From positions 14,900,063-14,964,062 of the forward strand of contig NC_039362.1 in assembly GCF_003573695.1 (NCBI RefSeq): a stretch of 64,000 nt of DNA, given 5' to 3'. Below, piece by piece: positions 21,442 to 32,382 of the stretch; the stretch's first letter is position 1; each line of letters starts with the position of its first letter. Position numbers and translations under genes: made by a program. The stretch comes from Papaver somniferum. Lineage: Eukaryota > Streptophyta > Magnoliopsida > Ranunculales > Papaveraceae. The notes beneath the pieces are model-generated. The model did not search any database. It had not been told where the DNA came from and worked only from the letters and a program-made list of their open reading frames with translations.

Positions 21442-21807
21442 TTGTCTATGGATATAAAAGATATCAACATGATTGTTAAGCCATCAATCAAGGAAAAAGA
21501 AAAATCTCCTGTAACTCCGTCCCGAAAAAGAAAATTGAGGAATACAAGAAAGCCAAAGGCAGTGTCTTCTAACTCTCAGAAGTTTTCCGATGTTCTTGAT
21601 GAGTTGAACGAAGTAAGAAAGGAGATTCGTGAAATAAAGACTTTTGTGTCAAAGTCCTTAGAAATTCAGAGAGCCCTGGTACGACATAGTCAGCCAAGAC
21701 AGTTCGTTGATATAAACTCCTATCTTCGTGAACCGTATGTTCCAATGGTTGTTGACAACAAGGAGTTCGGGAATAATGTTGAATTTCTCAAAGGCATTGT
21801 CGCCTAG
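21442..21807 (+). CDS. Coiled-coil accessory ORF of element A
   Basis: 121 codons. A Lys/Arg-rich start (SPVTPSRKRKLRNTRKPK) precedes an amphipathic coiled-coil-like helix (DELNEVRKEIREIKTFVSK). Its place (just before the non-coding 3' region) is matched in element B by a decayed helix-rich frame at 36640-36970, so it may be a conserved third ORF of this family. Its function is unknown. It is unrelated to any pol domain I can recognise. Confidence 0.5.
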   Translation: MSMDIKDINMIVKPSIKEKEKSPVTPSRKRKLRNTRKPKAVSSNSQKFSDVLDELNEVRKEIREIKTFVSKSLEIQRALVRHSQPRQFVDINSYLREPYVPMVVDNKEFGNNVEFLKGIVA

Positions 21808-22279
21808 GATGTCTTCTTTTTTGGATTAGATGGAAGAATAACTAGTGCTTTGAATAGCGATGATTGTGACTACACATAGCTATTATTCGTTTCATTCTCT
21901 TATGGTTATTTTTTTTTAGGTTTATTTGTTTTAAATTCTAAAAATATTTGGAGGATGATTATTATTGCAGTATTTTCTTGGCTTGTCATATTGCAATATT
22001 TTTATGGGATATGTATTGTTTGCGTCTGTGAACTTGAAGGTCCCATATTTTGTCAAAAGTAAAGTCGTCCATGAATTGGTATTCGTATTGATGAAAGGAC
22101 GAATGGACTTTTGACATATACAAAAGTTATGCCTATGCAATCATGTATTTGATGGAAAATAGGATTAAATCTTTTGTATGACAAGGATAAAGTCTATTAT
22201 ATCGGAAAATAGAATAGATCCTTGTATGTTATCCACGGTATTGATCTTCATTGATCAATTTTCATGTTTTACCGTAAAG

Positions 22280-22860
22280 GCTCCATTGCGTGTCTTATGT
22301 CGAGCACCTTACAACTAAGTCGATTAATCTCAGCTTTGTTGGTTGTTCCGTAAGATGCTATATGTTGAGCATTATGAACTAAATTAATCATCCTTGGTTA
22401 TTTAGTTTTTACTCCATAAGTTTTCCTTCTTATGTTGAGTACATGTACGGTTAAGATGGTCATGTTCTATGATAATCTTAGTAGGGGTTCTGTAATCTCT
22501 TTTATGTTGAGCCCAAAATAACTAATCTGATTACTCCGGTGATTAGTTTGATTGTTTGTATTCCAATTGGATTAATTATAGGTTCTCTAGTAATTAATCT
22601 AGTTGAGTTTTCATATATTCCACAAATTCTTGTGTTGAGTATATGAAAGGCTACACTATCGTGTTCTATTGGTTAATGTAGTCACGTATTCCGTAAGGTT
22701 TTCCTTATGTTGAGTACTTGAACGGTTAAGTTAGTCACCTCCATATCATTAACTTAGTCGTAGCCTGTTGCTCCGTGAGTTTACTTATATTGAGCACTTT
22801 CAATTAAATTGATCACTTTTGTGGTTTTGATTTAATTGCATATTCCAATTAGAATATTCA
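22280..22860 (+). repeat. Array of a diverged ~70-90 bp motif in element A
   Basis: About seven imperfect copies of a module with core TCCGTAAG...CTTATGTTGAGCA...TTAATC (starting near 22281, 22347, 22411, 22488, 22617, 22688 and 22770). The spacing is irregular and the cores are better conserved than the linkers. Element B has two copies (37510 and 37584) in the same relative place. Confidence 0.65.
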
Positions 22861-23290
22861 TGGGTTTACTTGTGAGTATTTTGGTTGAGTTTTGGATATA
22901 AGAAATCATTCACATGGTTTTTGGTGTCCATATAAAAATCCTTCATTTCTTTCGAAATTAAGGTCGCTCTTGTTGTTCCTTTGGGAATGACATCAAATGG
23001 GGGAGAGTTCTTTTGAACTTGTGCTTAATGGTAATATCTTGCGGGGAGTGCTGCTGTGGGACTTTAAAGGGGTTATCTTGCGTCTTAAAACTCCTTGATG
23101 AATGATGTTAGCTTCGGATATAAGATTGCATCTATATTAAGATGATATGTTGTCTTTCCTTTGGTCATGAAATTCTCTTGTGGAAATTTTATTATGAACC
23201 TGTTCTTGTACTTTTGCCAATTTTATTGACAAAAAGGGGAAGAAATATTGTAGGTCACACTACAAATACATATGGTTTTCGGATCATTGT

Positions 23291-23646
23291 GTAAGGGGGA
23301 GTGGTTTCGATGATTGAGATGGAGTATTGACTAAGGGGGAGTGATACATATCACCATAGTATTATTTTTAAAGTCATGATGCAATTGGACTTTGATGTTC
23401 ATAATAATACTATGACACTGTATAATAATGATCGAGAATATCGATATCTCTTGTTGTTATAGCTACGGATCTTCAACAGCGGTGATACTAAACTAACAAC
23501 CTTTGGGATCATTGGAGTAATTGGAAGGACGAAGATTTCAAGGAACGTCGAAGATTAGACTATGGAATAGGAGCCACTAAAATTTATCTTTTTTGTATTC
23601 CATATGTATTAATATTTTTGTCACTAAAATTGAAAAAGGGGGAGAT
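23291..23646 (+). other. Polypurine tracts and 3' internal end of element A
   Basis: GTAAGGGGGAGTGG (about 23291), CTAAGGGGGAGTGAT (about 23333) and finally AAAGGGGGAGAT directly before the right LTR. The last is the plus-strand primer tract; the earlier ones may be secondary priming sites. Confidence 0.75.
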
Positions 23647-26044
23647 TGTTAGAGCATAGCTCGGTCAACCTCGCATGCGTTGCTATATCAAGCATGTTTG
23701 TCAATGTTAGTGATCGAAACTATAAAATCTTGATTTCTAGCCTATTAGCTAAGTCTCGGACTAGGATATGAAAAGTATAGTTGAGCTCAAGGACTTCATG
23801 GTGATTCAACGACAACGAAGAAGAACTACACCAAGGAACCGTGGAACTTCATCAACAAAAAGGTATGCGAAGAGTTTAACTTATCTATCACTCGAAAGTC
23901 TATCTATTCTTCTCCTACTTCTTATGAGACAAAAGTCGTCTGCTATATAAACTAGATCATATACACTTGATATTTCGATATGAGTATTCATTGCTTATCT
24001 TTTACTCGAAATCATGTATTGGTAAAGTGTTTCGCTTTGATCAGGTTTATCTTCACCTAGTGACGAAAGTCATGAAAGTTTCAATCACCTTGGAAATTGC
24101 TCCGACGAGAAAGGTATGTTGTTCTTCACGACTGAATATATCGCCCTCTGAGAATATTTCAATGATTGAAATGAGACTTTAGATTATATAACCATGTATT
24201 CTTTGAACCGAAGTTTTCGAACTTTGTTGATCAAGAGAAATCGGTAGGATTATGGAATTGGCTTGCAAAGTCCGCGAACCCAGTCCGCGAACTGACGGAA
24301 GTTCTCGACCGAGAATTTCCGCTGGGATTTCCAAAACTCGTTTGTGTGCTAAGTCCGCGAACTGGCGGAAGTTCTCGACCGAGAATTTCTGCTGCGTTTG
24401 GAAAACTCAACCGATTAACTTAAGTCCGCGAACTTGTTTCTGAACTTAAGAGGTTATGATCTAAATATGTGCTCTGAACATGAAACATTAATTATTAAGG
24501 AATGCTTTATGCAAACCGTGGCTGTAATGTTCATGAGCCAATTATAATCGAATCGAATCATCTTCGTTTCAATTGTGTATTGTATAGTTACATAAGATCT
24601 CATAGCAATTGAACAACTCTTAACTAGTTCATTTGAGTCAATTGAACTAGTTATGGTGAAGAAGAACATGATTAATATGAGATGCTCATATGGTTGACCT
24701 TTTGGGTTATCATGTTGAACCAACATACGTGTACTCGTTTGGGCATGGTTTTCTCAAACCCAGTAAACGTGTATCCAAGTGTGTGCGACAAGCTATGTCT
24801 TTCGATCTAACGGTTGAGAGATATTGGCTTGAATCTAAATCAGGTTTTCATCTAACGTTGGATAGAGTTTGCTTTGTACCTAAGGAAAAACCCTGATTTG
24901 AAAAGATATATATAGGAGACTTCTAGCTAGAGCAAAAAATAATCCCCACACGTGTGTGTGCTACTAATGCGCACGCTAGAGTCGATCTCCATTAACTCTT
25001 GAGTTTCTTCTCTAAACTCGAGCTAACGACTTAAAGACTTCATTGGGATTGTGAAGCCAGACCGATACTACATTTATTGTAGTTGTGTGATATGATCTTG
25101 AATCTTCTATCGTACGAGAACAATCTGTGATTGGCTTGAGATCGTGAGAGTTCTATGATAGGCAAGATAAAGAAGTCACATACATCTTCGTTTCACTGTT
25201 TGTGATTCCTCGACAATCCGCTTGTGTAGTCAGGAAGGATCGTAGAGAGGTGATTGATTAATCTAGGCTGTTCTTTGGTAATATAAGACCGGATTATCAA
25301 TTGGTTCATGTTACCTTGATTTTATATCTAAAGACGGAACAAAACCTAGGGTTTATCTGTGAGAGACAGATTTATCCTTTCGATAGACTTTTCTGCGTTG
25401 AGACAGATTCGTTTATTATCAAGTCTGTGCTTTTGGGTTGCAACAACTCTTAGTTGTGGGTGAGATCAGCTAAGGGAATCAAGTACGCAGTGTCCTGCTG
25501 GGATCAGAGGCGTAGGAGTACAACTGTACCTTGTATCAGTAGAAGATTGGTAGAGGTTCAACTATAGATCAGTCCGAAGTTAGTTTGCAGTAGGCTAGTG
25601 TCTGTAGCGGCTTAATACAGTGTGTATTAAATCTGGACTAGGTCCTGGAGTTTTTCTGCATTTGCGGTTTCCTCGTTAACAAAACTTCTGGTGTCTATGT
25701 TATTTTTTTCCGCATTATATTTTATATAATAGAAATAATACAGATTGTGCGTTAAGATCATCAACTTCTCTAGTACAACCTTTGGTTGTTGATTGTAGTT
25801 GATTGATCCTTGGACATTGGTCTTTGGTACCGTCCAAGTTATCTCTCTTTGATAAAGACTCGCAGATTTCTATTTGCTCGAGTAAAGATCAAATCGAGAG
25901 ATTGAGATAATATCTCCTGGAGATACTTTTTATCTATATTGAGTCTGACTCTCTAGTTGATTCTCTAGCAAAGTATTTCGGAGTTAGTCCATACAGATTG
26001 CTAAACGAAATATTGGGTGGTATTGTTAGACCCCCGCTTTTTCT
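23647..26044 (+). repeat. Right LTR of element A
   Basis: Begins TGTTAGAGCATAGCTCGG after the polypurine tract and ends near CCCCCGCTTTTTCT. It aligns end to end with 17092-19515 with scattered substitutions and small indels (for example a deletion around 24250-24440, where repeated GTCCGCGAACT modules differ in number). Confidence 0.85.
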
Positions 26045-26047
26045 AGG

Positions 26048-26315
26048 AACTTGGTATTACTGATTTTGTTAAAATAATTCAAGTTGAGAAGAAAGAAGAT
26101 GGTCTTCCCCTGAACTTGGTCCACAATGAAATCCATATTTCTCCTGGTTTAGTACTTAAAAGTAACAAATTGCTGCATTTCAAAACCGAATGAGGATGGG
26201 ATACCATTTGAGTCTTCGTTCATTAAGAGCATTAACGGTGTTCAGTGGGTTGTATCGAGTACAGATCAAGCGCTTCACTATCCTAAAGATTTATTCATCT
26301 CCAAGATCCTCCATG
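26048..26315 (+). pseudogene. Unidentified coding-like fragment right of element A
   Basis: The plus frame reads ELGITDFVKIIQVEKKEDG, NEIHISPGLVLKSNKLL and HFKTE, then after a one-base shift PFESSFIKSINGVQWVV and ALHYPKDLFISKILHD. Both halves have normal protein composition and join smoothly across the shift, so this is a broken coding segment of about 88 residues. The family is not recognised. It is on the opposite strand to the DUF3615 fragment, so it is not simply the other half of that gene. Confidence 0.35.
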
Positions 26316-26337
26316 ACCAAAAAAAAAAAGAAAATAA

Positions 26338-26680
26338 CTCCTGACATGCTGATTCACAACGCCTCTGGTGGTTTTGAATTCAATAAATTCACGTCCACTA
26401 GAGCGTACGTGAAACAATAATTAACTTGACATGATAACCGCGAAGACTCTGTTGGTTCTAGTTCACGTCTACAAGAGCCTACGTGAAGAAAAAAAAACCC
26501 TGACATGTTGATTCGCAATGGCTGTGGTGGTTGTGAATTCAATGAATTCACGTCCACCAGAGCCTTCGTGAAAAAATAATCACCCTGAAATGTTGATTCA
26601 CAATGGTTTTGGTGGGTGGGAATTCAATGAAGTCACGTCCACCAGAGCCTCCGTGAAGGAAAAAAAATCCTGATATGTAA
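26338..26680 (+). repeat. Tandem repeat, four ~80-90 bp units
   Basis: Units start near 26338, 26424, 26497 and 26581 with (C)CTGACATG(T/C)TGATTCACAA and contain GGTGGTTGTGAATTCAATGA followed by CACGTCCACCAGAGCCT(T/A)CG and TGAA plus an A-run. Unit 2 is the most diverged. The start of a fifth unit (TCCTGATATG) ends the array. Confidence 0.85.
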
Positions 26681-27284
26681 CTCATATCCTACCCAAGGTT
26701 TTCAGTATCGGAATTAATGAGTTTGGATATGGTAGACAAAATGTAATGTACTTATATTTCAGTGGTTTCAATTATTTACAGTAATACATATATACTAAGT
26801 AAATATTTGTATATCTTGTTACTTTTGCATATGTTTTAGAATTTAGCAGACAACTCTCCCTAGAAATTTATTGCACGGTTCAATCTCCAAATTTTACGAA
26901 GTTGATTTGATTCTTTCTCCTTTAGTTCGTCCCATGATGATTTGGTTGACTGATTTTTCAACAAATTTTGAAAATAAAATTTTAGGGTTTATGTTACAGC
27001 TTGTGGTTGACCTGTTTAGAAGAACGAGGGTTGTGAAAATATTTTTTAGAATTTGGTTTTAATAACTGAATCAACTCAGTTGGATCGGTTATTTGACAAT
27101 TCAACTCAACTCGCCTCTAACTAGCTAACGATTTTTACTAACTCGGTTTAGGCTATGATATGGGCTATAGTTAATAAATTGAAAAATATCGTGGGCTACA
27201 GTTAAAATGGGATATGGTTAATAAAAGTGTGGGCTACATTTAAGAGAAGCCAACTCTAATAAGACAAGTGCACTAGCCCGTGTA
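26681..27284. other. Intergenic
   Basis: AT-rich DNA with a few short repeats of TGGGCTACAGTTAA type (27165-27245). No gene or element ends were recognised. Confidence 0.4.
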
Positions 27285-30041
27285 TTACTGAGGAGGATAA
27301 ACCCATTACTCAACAAAAAGTCAGGGACACTATAAACCAAATGATGCCTTGAACCGCCCATGGTTGGATGGTTTTCCTCCAAGCTTCTATAAGGAAAATA
27401 TGGATTTCCTTTTAACAGATGTTTGGAAGACTATTTTCAGTTTCTTTCTTTTAACTCCAAACATTTTCTTAAAGATACTTTCCTGTCTCTTATTCCAAAA
27501 ATTAACAGCCCGTCGTCGCCTGTGAATTTTCAGTTTATTTCTTTATGCAATGTTAATTACAAGATTATATTCAAGATCATTGTAAATAGAATGAAACCAC
27601 TCTTGAATAAGTTAATAAGCACTTTTCAAGCGTCTTATGTCCCAAATAGACATATTCATGACAATGTTATAATTGCTCATGAATTAGTCTATTCGATGAA
27701 GAGGAAGAATAAAAAGGACATGTGGGGTGTTATGGTTCTTAAGTTAGATATGTATAAGGCATTCAATAGATTCGAATGGATTTTTCTCATTTATGTTCTC
27801 AAGTCTTTTGGATTCTCGGAACATTGGTGTGATTTTATCTATCAGTGCATAAGCACTACGAGTATTTATATCATGTTAAATGGCACTCCATGTGAAGATT
27901 ATAAACCAACTATGGGTCTGAGACAAGGAGATCCTTTGTCTCCATACCTATTGATTATCTGCATGGAGTCCCTGTTCATGTACCTTATTTATGCTGAAAA
28001 CTGTAACCTAACCCATGACTTTAAGGTCACTAAAGAAGCTCCAAGTATTAGTCACTTTGTTTTCGCAGACGACTGTCTTGTTTTTACTAAAGCTTCTCAA
28101 CCTGATGCTAAGAATCTTGTGAGCCTTATTAAATACTTTAGTGTTTTATCTAGCCAGGTTATTAATTTTGAAAAAAGGGTTATTTTTTCAGTCATAATGT
28201 CGATCCTAGTCTTGTTGTTTCTCTTATCAGGACATTAAATTTCAAGAATATTTACCTAAATGAAAAGTACTTGGGTATTCCTGTTTTCACCCCTAAGTCC
28301 AAAACTGACTCTTTTGTTCATCTAGCTAGTCACTTTGACAAGATAGTAACAAAATGTCCAGGTAAAAACATAAACCAAGAAGGTTGGTCTGTTCTGGTTG
28401 ATCATGTTCTTAAGGCCCCTCTGATCTACCATATGAACTTTTTTTATATTTTAGACTATGTTATACACCAGACGGAGCAATTCCAAAAGGATGGGGAAAA
28501 ACTAGCCCTCTTGGTCTCTATTTGGAAAATTGTGTCAATACTTGCACCCCACAAATTTCAAGGGGGGCTTGGTTTTAAAATCTCAAACATGTTGATTTAG
28601 CTTTACTTGCTAAAACTGTTTGGAACTTAGTTCATTCACAACATGATCTATGTTTTAAAATATTGAAATGCGAGTATTTCAAAAAAATAATCTCCCCTCC
28701 ATTACTCTTAGAGCAAAAATTCCTCTTGGGTGTGGAGTTTGTAAAGGGATGGAATTTCTTCTGCATAATGCTTTATGGGATCTAAGGGATTGCAATAACA
28801 TTCTGGATTTTACAGACAATTGGATTCCTAATGTTGCTTATCCATTATGCTTTTCCTACCCAAATCCTAATTTTCTAGTTTCTGATTTGATTGATAAAGA
28901 TACCAATTTCTAGAATATGGATTTGGTTAATACTTATTTCACTCCTCAAAATGCACAGATTATGACAAATCATGGATTTGGGTATTATGGTCCCTCTTTC
29001 AGATCATAACAGATTGATCTGGCAATTTTTAGAAAATGTCAAGTTCACTATAAAATATTTTTATATGCTTTTGTTTAGTCAATATAAGATTATTCATAAT
29101 CCTCAAAATCAAAACCCTCTATGTAAGTCTCTTTGGAAGCTCCAACACTTTCCAAAATCCAGTTATATACTTGGCAATTCTATGAGAATATTTTGCATGT
29201 TAAGACTATTATTTGTAGGTTTAATAAATTTTATGATGTGAATTGTAATTTGTGTGGGACCGTGGTACCTGAAACTCCTCAACATCTCATTTTACATTTT
29301 CCTTTTGCTCAGGAAGTCTGGTCTTTAACCCATTTTCATAATAAAGTTGCATTGGCTAGAGATTCTACTGTGAATCCAAAAGAGTGGGTTGGTCATTGTC
29401 TATCCTCCAATGCCCTCAAAGATAAAGCGGCAGCTGTATTTTCAATTTCTTGGAGTATGTGAAAGGATAGATGTTCCTTAGTTTTCCAGGGTAAAAATTT
29501 AAATCCTAATACTACTGCGAGACTAGCTCTTAAGCTTGTGACTAACATAGAATCCTACCTTAGATCTGAACATGTTGTTCACATATCGACCAATGAGCCT
29601 ACAGTTTGAAATTCCCTTAATTATACAATTTCTTAATTGCCAGATGATTGCATTGTTGTTTACAGAGATGCATATTTTGACATAAATACTAATTTGTTGG
29701 GATTTGGTTTGATTATGAATGATACCGCGGGTAATTACATTAGATGCAAAACCATCCCAGGAGTACCTAGAAATGGTGAAAAAGTTGAATGCTTGGCGTT
29801 GATGGAAGCTTGCATTTGGGCGAAAGGAAGGAATAAGAAATGCTTCATCAATGACACTCAATTAGTAGTAAAATCTTCCAATTCTAATAATAACCAGTTG
29901 TTCTGGTATAATAACACCATTTTAGATGATTATAAGTTAATTCAATCTTCTCTTTCATTCTCTAGAGATGTGTTTCTTAAAAGAAATCTCAATATCATGG
30001 CTGATATTGCGGTCAAGCATTCTAATTCTACCCTATCATAA
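27285..30041 (+). pseudogene. 5'-truncated plant LINE (L1-type), plus strand
   Basis: Consecutive frames give, in order: the end of the linker before reverse transcriptase (DGFPPSFYKENMDFL near 27370), the RT domain (27423-28238) with GLRQGDPLSPYL near 27915 and FADDCLVF near 28062, further thumb/connection pieces (28271-28600, 28668-28913), a zf-RVT region (29133-29462, CNLCG...HLILHF), and the RNase H-like domain (29637-30041, ending at a stop). Endonuclease and ORF1 are missing. The frame is broken at least six times, and the RT motif usually read as DM(S/K)KAFD(R)VEW is DMYKAFNRFEW, so an active-site Asp is changed. It is an inactive copy. Confidence 0.85.
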
Positions 30042-30486
30042 CATGCATGTAACCCTAGATTTGCAATGACTTCAGCCACCATCTTCAATTTCTCTGAAAT
30101 CCATCAAAACCCTTAATGAAAATCTTAAATCATTGAAGCCACCATCGAAACCCATTTCTCATCTATCAACACATGTCATGTAGCTCAATCAAACCCTAAC
30201 TTCCCATTTAATACTTGCGCCACTAGGCAAACATTTTCTTATCTCTGAATTTCAAATGAATAATAATGAGAAAAGAAATATTTTTCTTATTTTTAGGGTT
30301 GAGTAATGATAATAAATGTTATAGGCACCCAAAAAATAATACATGCTACCAAATGGAAGCCCATTAACTGTATCTTGTGTGGTGTCGGCTCTAAATCAAG
30401 TTGCATCTATCTATAACACTTCTAAGAGGACTTCATATGGTCTCCCCTTATCCTAGACTGCGATAGCACTTGCACCTCAAATGATT
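30042..30486. other. Spacer between two tail-to-tail LINEs
   Basis: A 445-bp AT-rich stretch separating the 3' ends of the plus LINE and the minus LINE F. No ORF. Confidence 0.5.
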
Positions 30487-32382
30487 TTTTTTAATAGGAA
30501 ATATAAATTTTTATTGAAGAATTAAATCATAACATCCAACTCTTATCTGACAAGAGTTTTAAACCAACTGGGAAAAGATGAAAACATACTTGAGTTTGTT
30601 CTAGTTGTTCTGGCTTTTTTGGTCAGACAATTAGCAACCTAGTTTGACTCTCTACGCATAAATGTGCACTTCCAAGACTGAAAATTCCTTAATAAAGTTT
30701 TACAATCACAGATAATATTATTATTTGTTCATTCTACAATGTCATTTCCCCCATTAATAGCTTTCACCACATTTGAGCAGTCTCCTTCCAGGTGCAAACA
30801 TTGGAAATTAGCTCCTTGCGCCATTTTTATTCCTTCTAGTGCAACAAGAGCTTCCGCCTGCTCTTCATCGCGGGATATATCCCAGCTGTTGAAACTGCAC
30901 CTCCACATGATCCTGTTGCAAAGAACATAGTCAGAAGAATACCCATATGTTTACTTTCCTTGACATATGAACTATAAAAGTTGACTTTAACAAACCCTTC
31001 TTATGGAAGTTTCCAATGATTTCTATTTGTATCTGTAACTGTATTAGGAGAAACAAATCCAAGGTTCCGAGAACTACTCACCCAGTCAAAGATATCTCTA
31101 CTAATGAGACTCACAGTGTTCACAATATTAACACTTGCATTATTAAAAACCACAACACATCTAAGTTTCTGAATGTTCCATAGAGTAAAACTGACAAACC
31201 TGATACATGCAGTGATATTTGAACTGCCATTGTTGTTACTATCTAACCAACCAGAGAGCAATTCATTTATCTGTTTACCATTAACTAGACCTGCATGATT
31301 AGGATCTAAAGCGTCCACATAATTTTAGAAATTGGACAATCAAATAACAAGTGGTTAACAGTTTCAACACAAGAATCACAGAAAATACAAGTCCTAGTCA
31401 CATTAGAAGCATATCTAGCTAATTTGCTCCTAACATCCAGACAATCTCGAACACATTTCCATAGAAAATGCTTGATTTTCTGTGGTATTTCCATTCTCCA
31501 GAATTTCTTCCAGGGAAATACAAAAATTTCATGACCAAATAGATCATCCATAATAGCTCTGTAGGAAGTTTTGACACTAAACTGACCATTATAAGAAGGT
31601 TTCCATCTTAATATGTCTTTACCCACACCTGGTATTCTTATGTCACAGATATCCTTGAATGTATCATCATCAAATAACATCTTTAACAAGTCAACATTCT
31701 ACTTACCTTCATTATGCAAGATTAGCTGGTCAACAGTTTTCATAGCTGCCGAAGAAAGTGAAGAATCAAGCAGTTCAGTTCTATTTGGCACCCATCAATC
31801 TTTCCAAATCTCTATATATTTACCATCCCCCACCTCCCAGCAATAATGTTTCCTAATGAATTCTAACCCTCTACAAACCCCTCTCCATTCTCATGAAATT
31901 GACCCTTCACTAATTGCATGAAGAGGGTTGCTATCCGGGAGGTACTTATGCTCAAAAATCTTGACCCATAGGGCATCAGGTTCAGTCAAAACTCTCCAAG
32001 CAAGTTTTGCTAGTAGGCAGTGTTGAGATACTCATTTTTATTTATATTCAATCCCCCTAGAACTATTGTTTTTTTTACATTATCCCAATTCCTAAGAGTA
32101 ATACCTCTAGTGTTTCCTTTTTTGTTCCAAAGCAACCTTCTCTGAATACCATCTATCTTATCTGTCAATTGTTTAGGCATAGGAAAAACAGATAAGTGGT
32201 GAGATGGTAAGGTCCCTAAATTAGACTGAATTAGAATTAATTGTCATACCAGATATATTGACGTACTTGTCTTTCCAATTTGATAAGTTCCTATCAAAAG
32301 TCTCAAATAAGTGATTGAAAGTTTCCATTTTCTTTCCATGTATAAGAAGAGGTACACCTAAGTACTTATCTTGTAATCCTAA
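30487..32382 (-). pseudogene. LINE F, 3' part (RT end, zf-RVT, RNase H), minus strand
   Basis: Read on the minus strand: the RT end (LGLQDKYLGVPLLIHGKK near 32377-32325), zf-RVT (31306-31689; WRMEIPQKIKHFLWKC, CIFCDSC...HLLFDC), then the RNase H-like domain in pieces (EEQAEALVALEGIKMAQ and HLEGDCSNVVKAI near 30880-30740; MRRESN.VANCLTKKA near 30660-30600). A T-run at 30486-30493 (an A-run on the minus strand) marks the 3' end. It stops abruptly at 32382, where element B begins, and continues at 57334. Confidence 0.85.

Larger units (their letters stand above)
17092..26044 (+). mobile_element. Element A: non-autonomous Copia-type LTR element with gag-like ORF
   Basis: Structure: LTR (17092-19515), primer site (19518), gag-like and accessory ORFs (19582-21807), non-coding motif array (22280-22860), polypurine tract (23635-23646), LTR (23647-26044). 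The internal region is only 4.1 kb, and no integrase, reverse transcriptase or RNase H is found, so it must rely on enzymes from elsewhere. The 2.4-kb LTRs, initiator Met-tRNA primer site, UBN2-type gag and repeated AAGGGGGAGT tracts near the 3' end resemble large-LTR Copia lineages (SIRE/Maximus type); lineage is inference. No 5-bp duplication can be shown because the left LTR adjoins the stub of another copy. Confidence 0.85.

Noticed and set aside
26338..26680. Regularly spaced repeats considered as a CRISPR-like array
   Set aside because: The units are contiguous tandem copies without unique spacers, in plant nuclear DNA.
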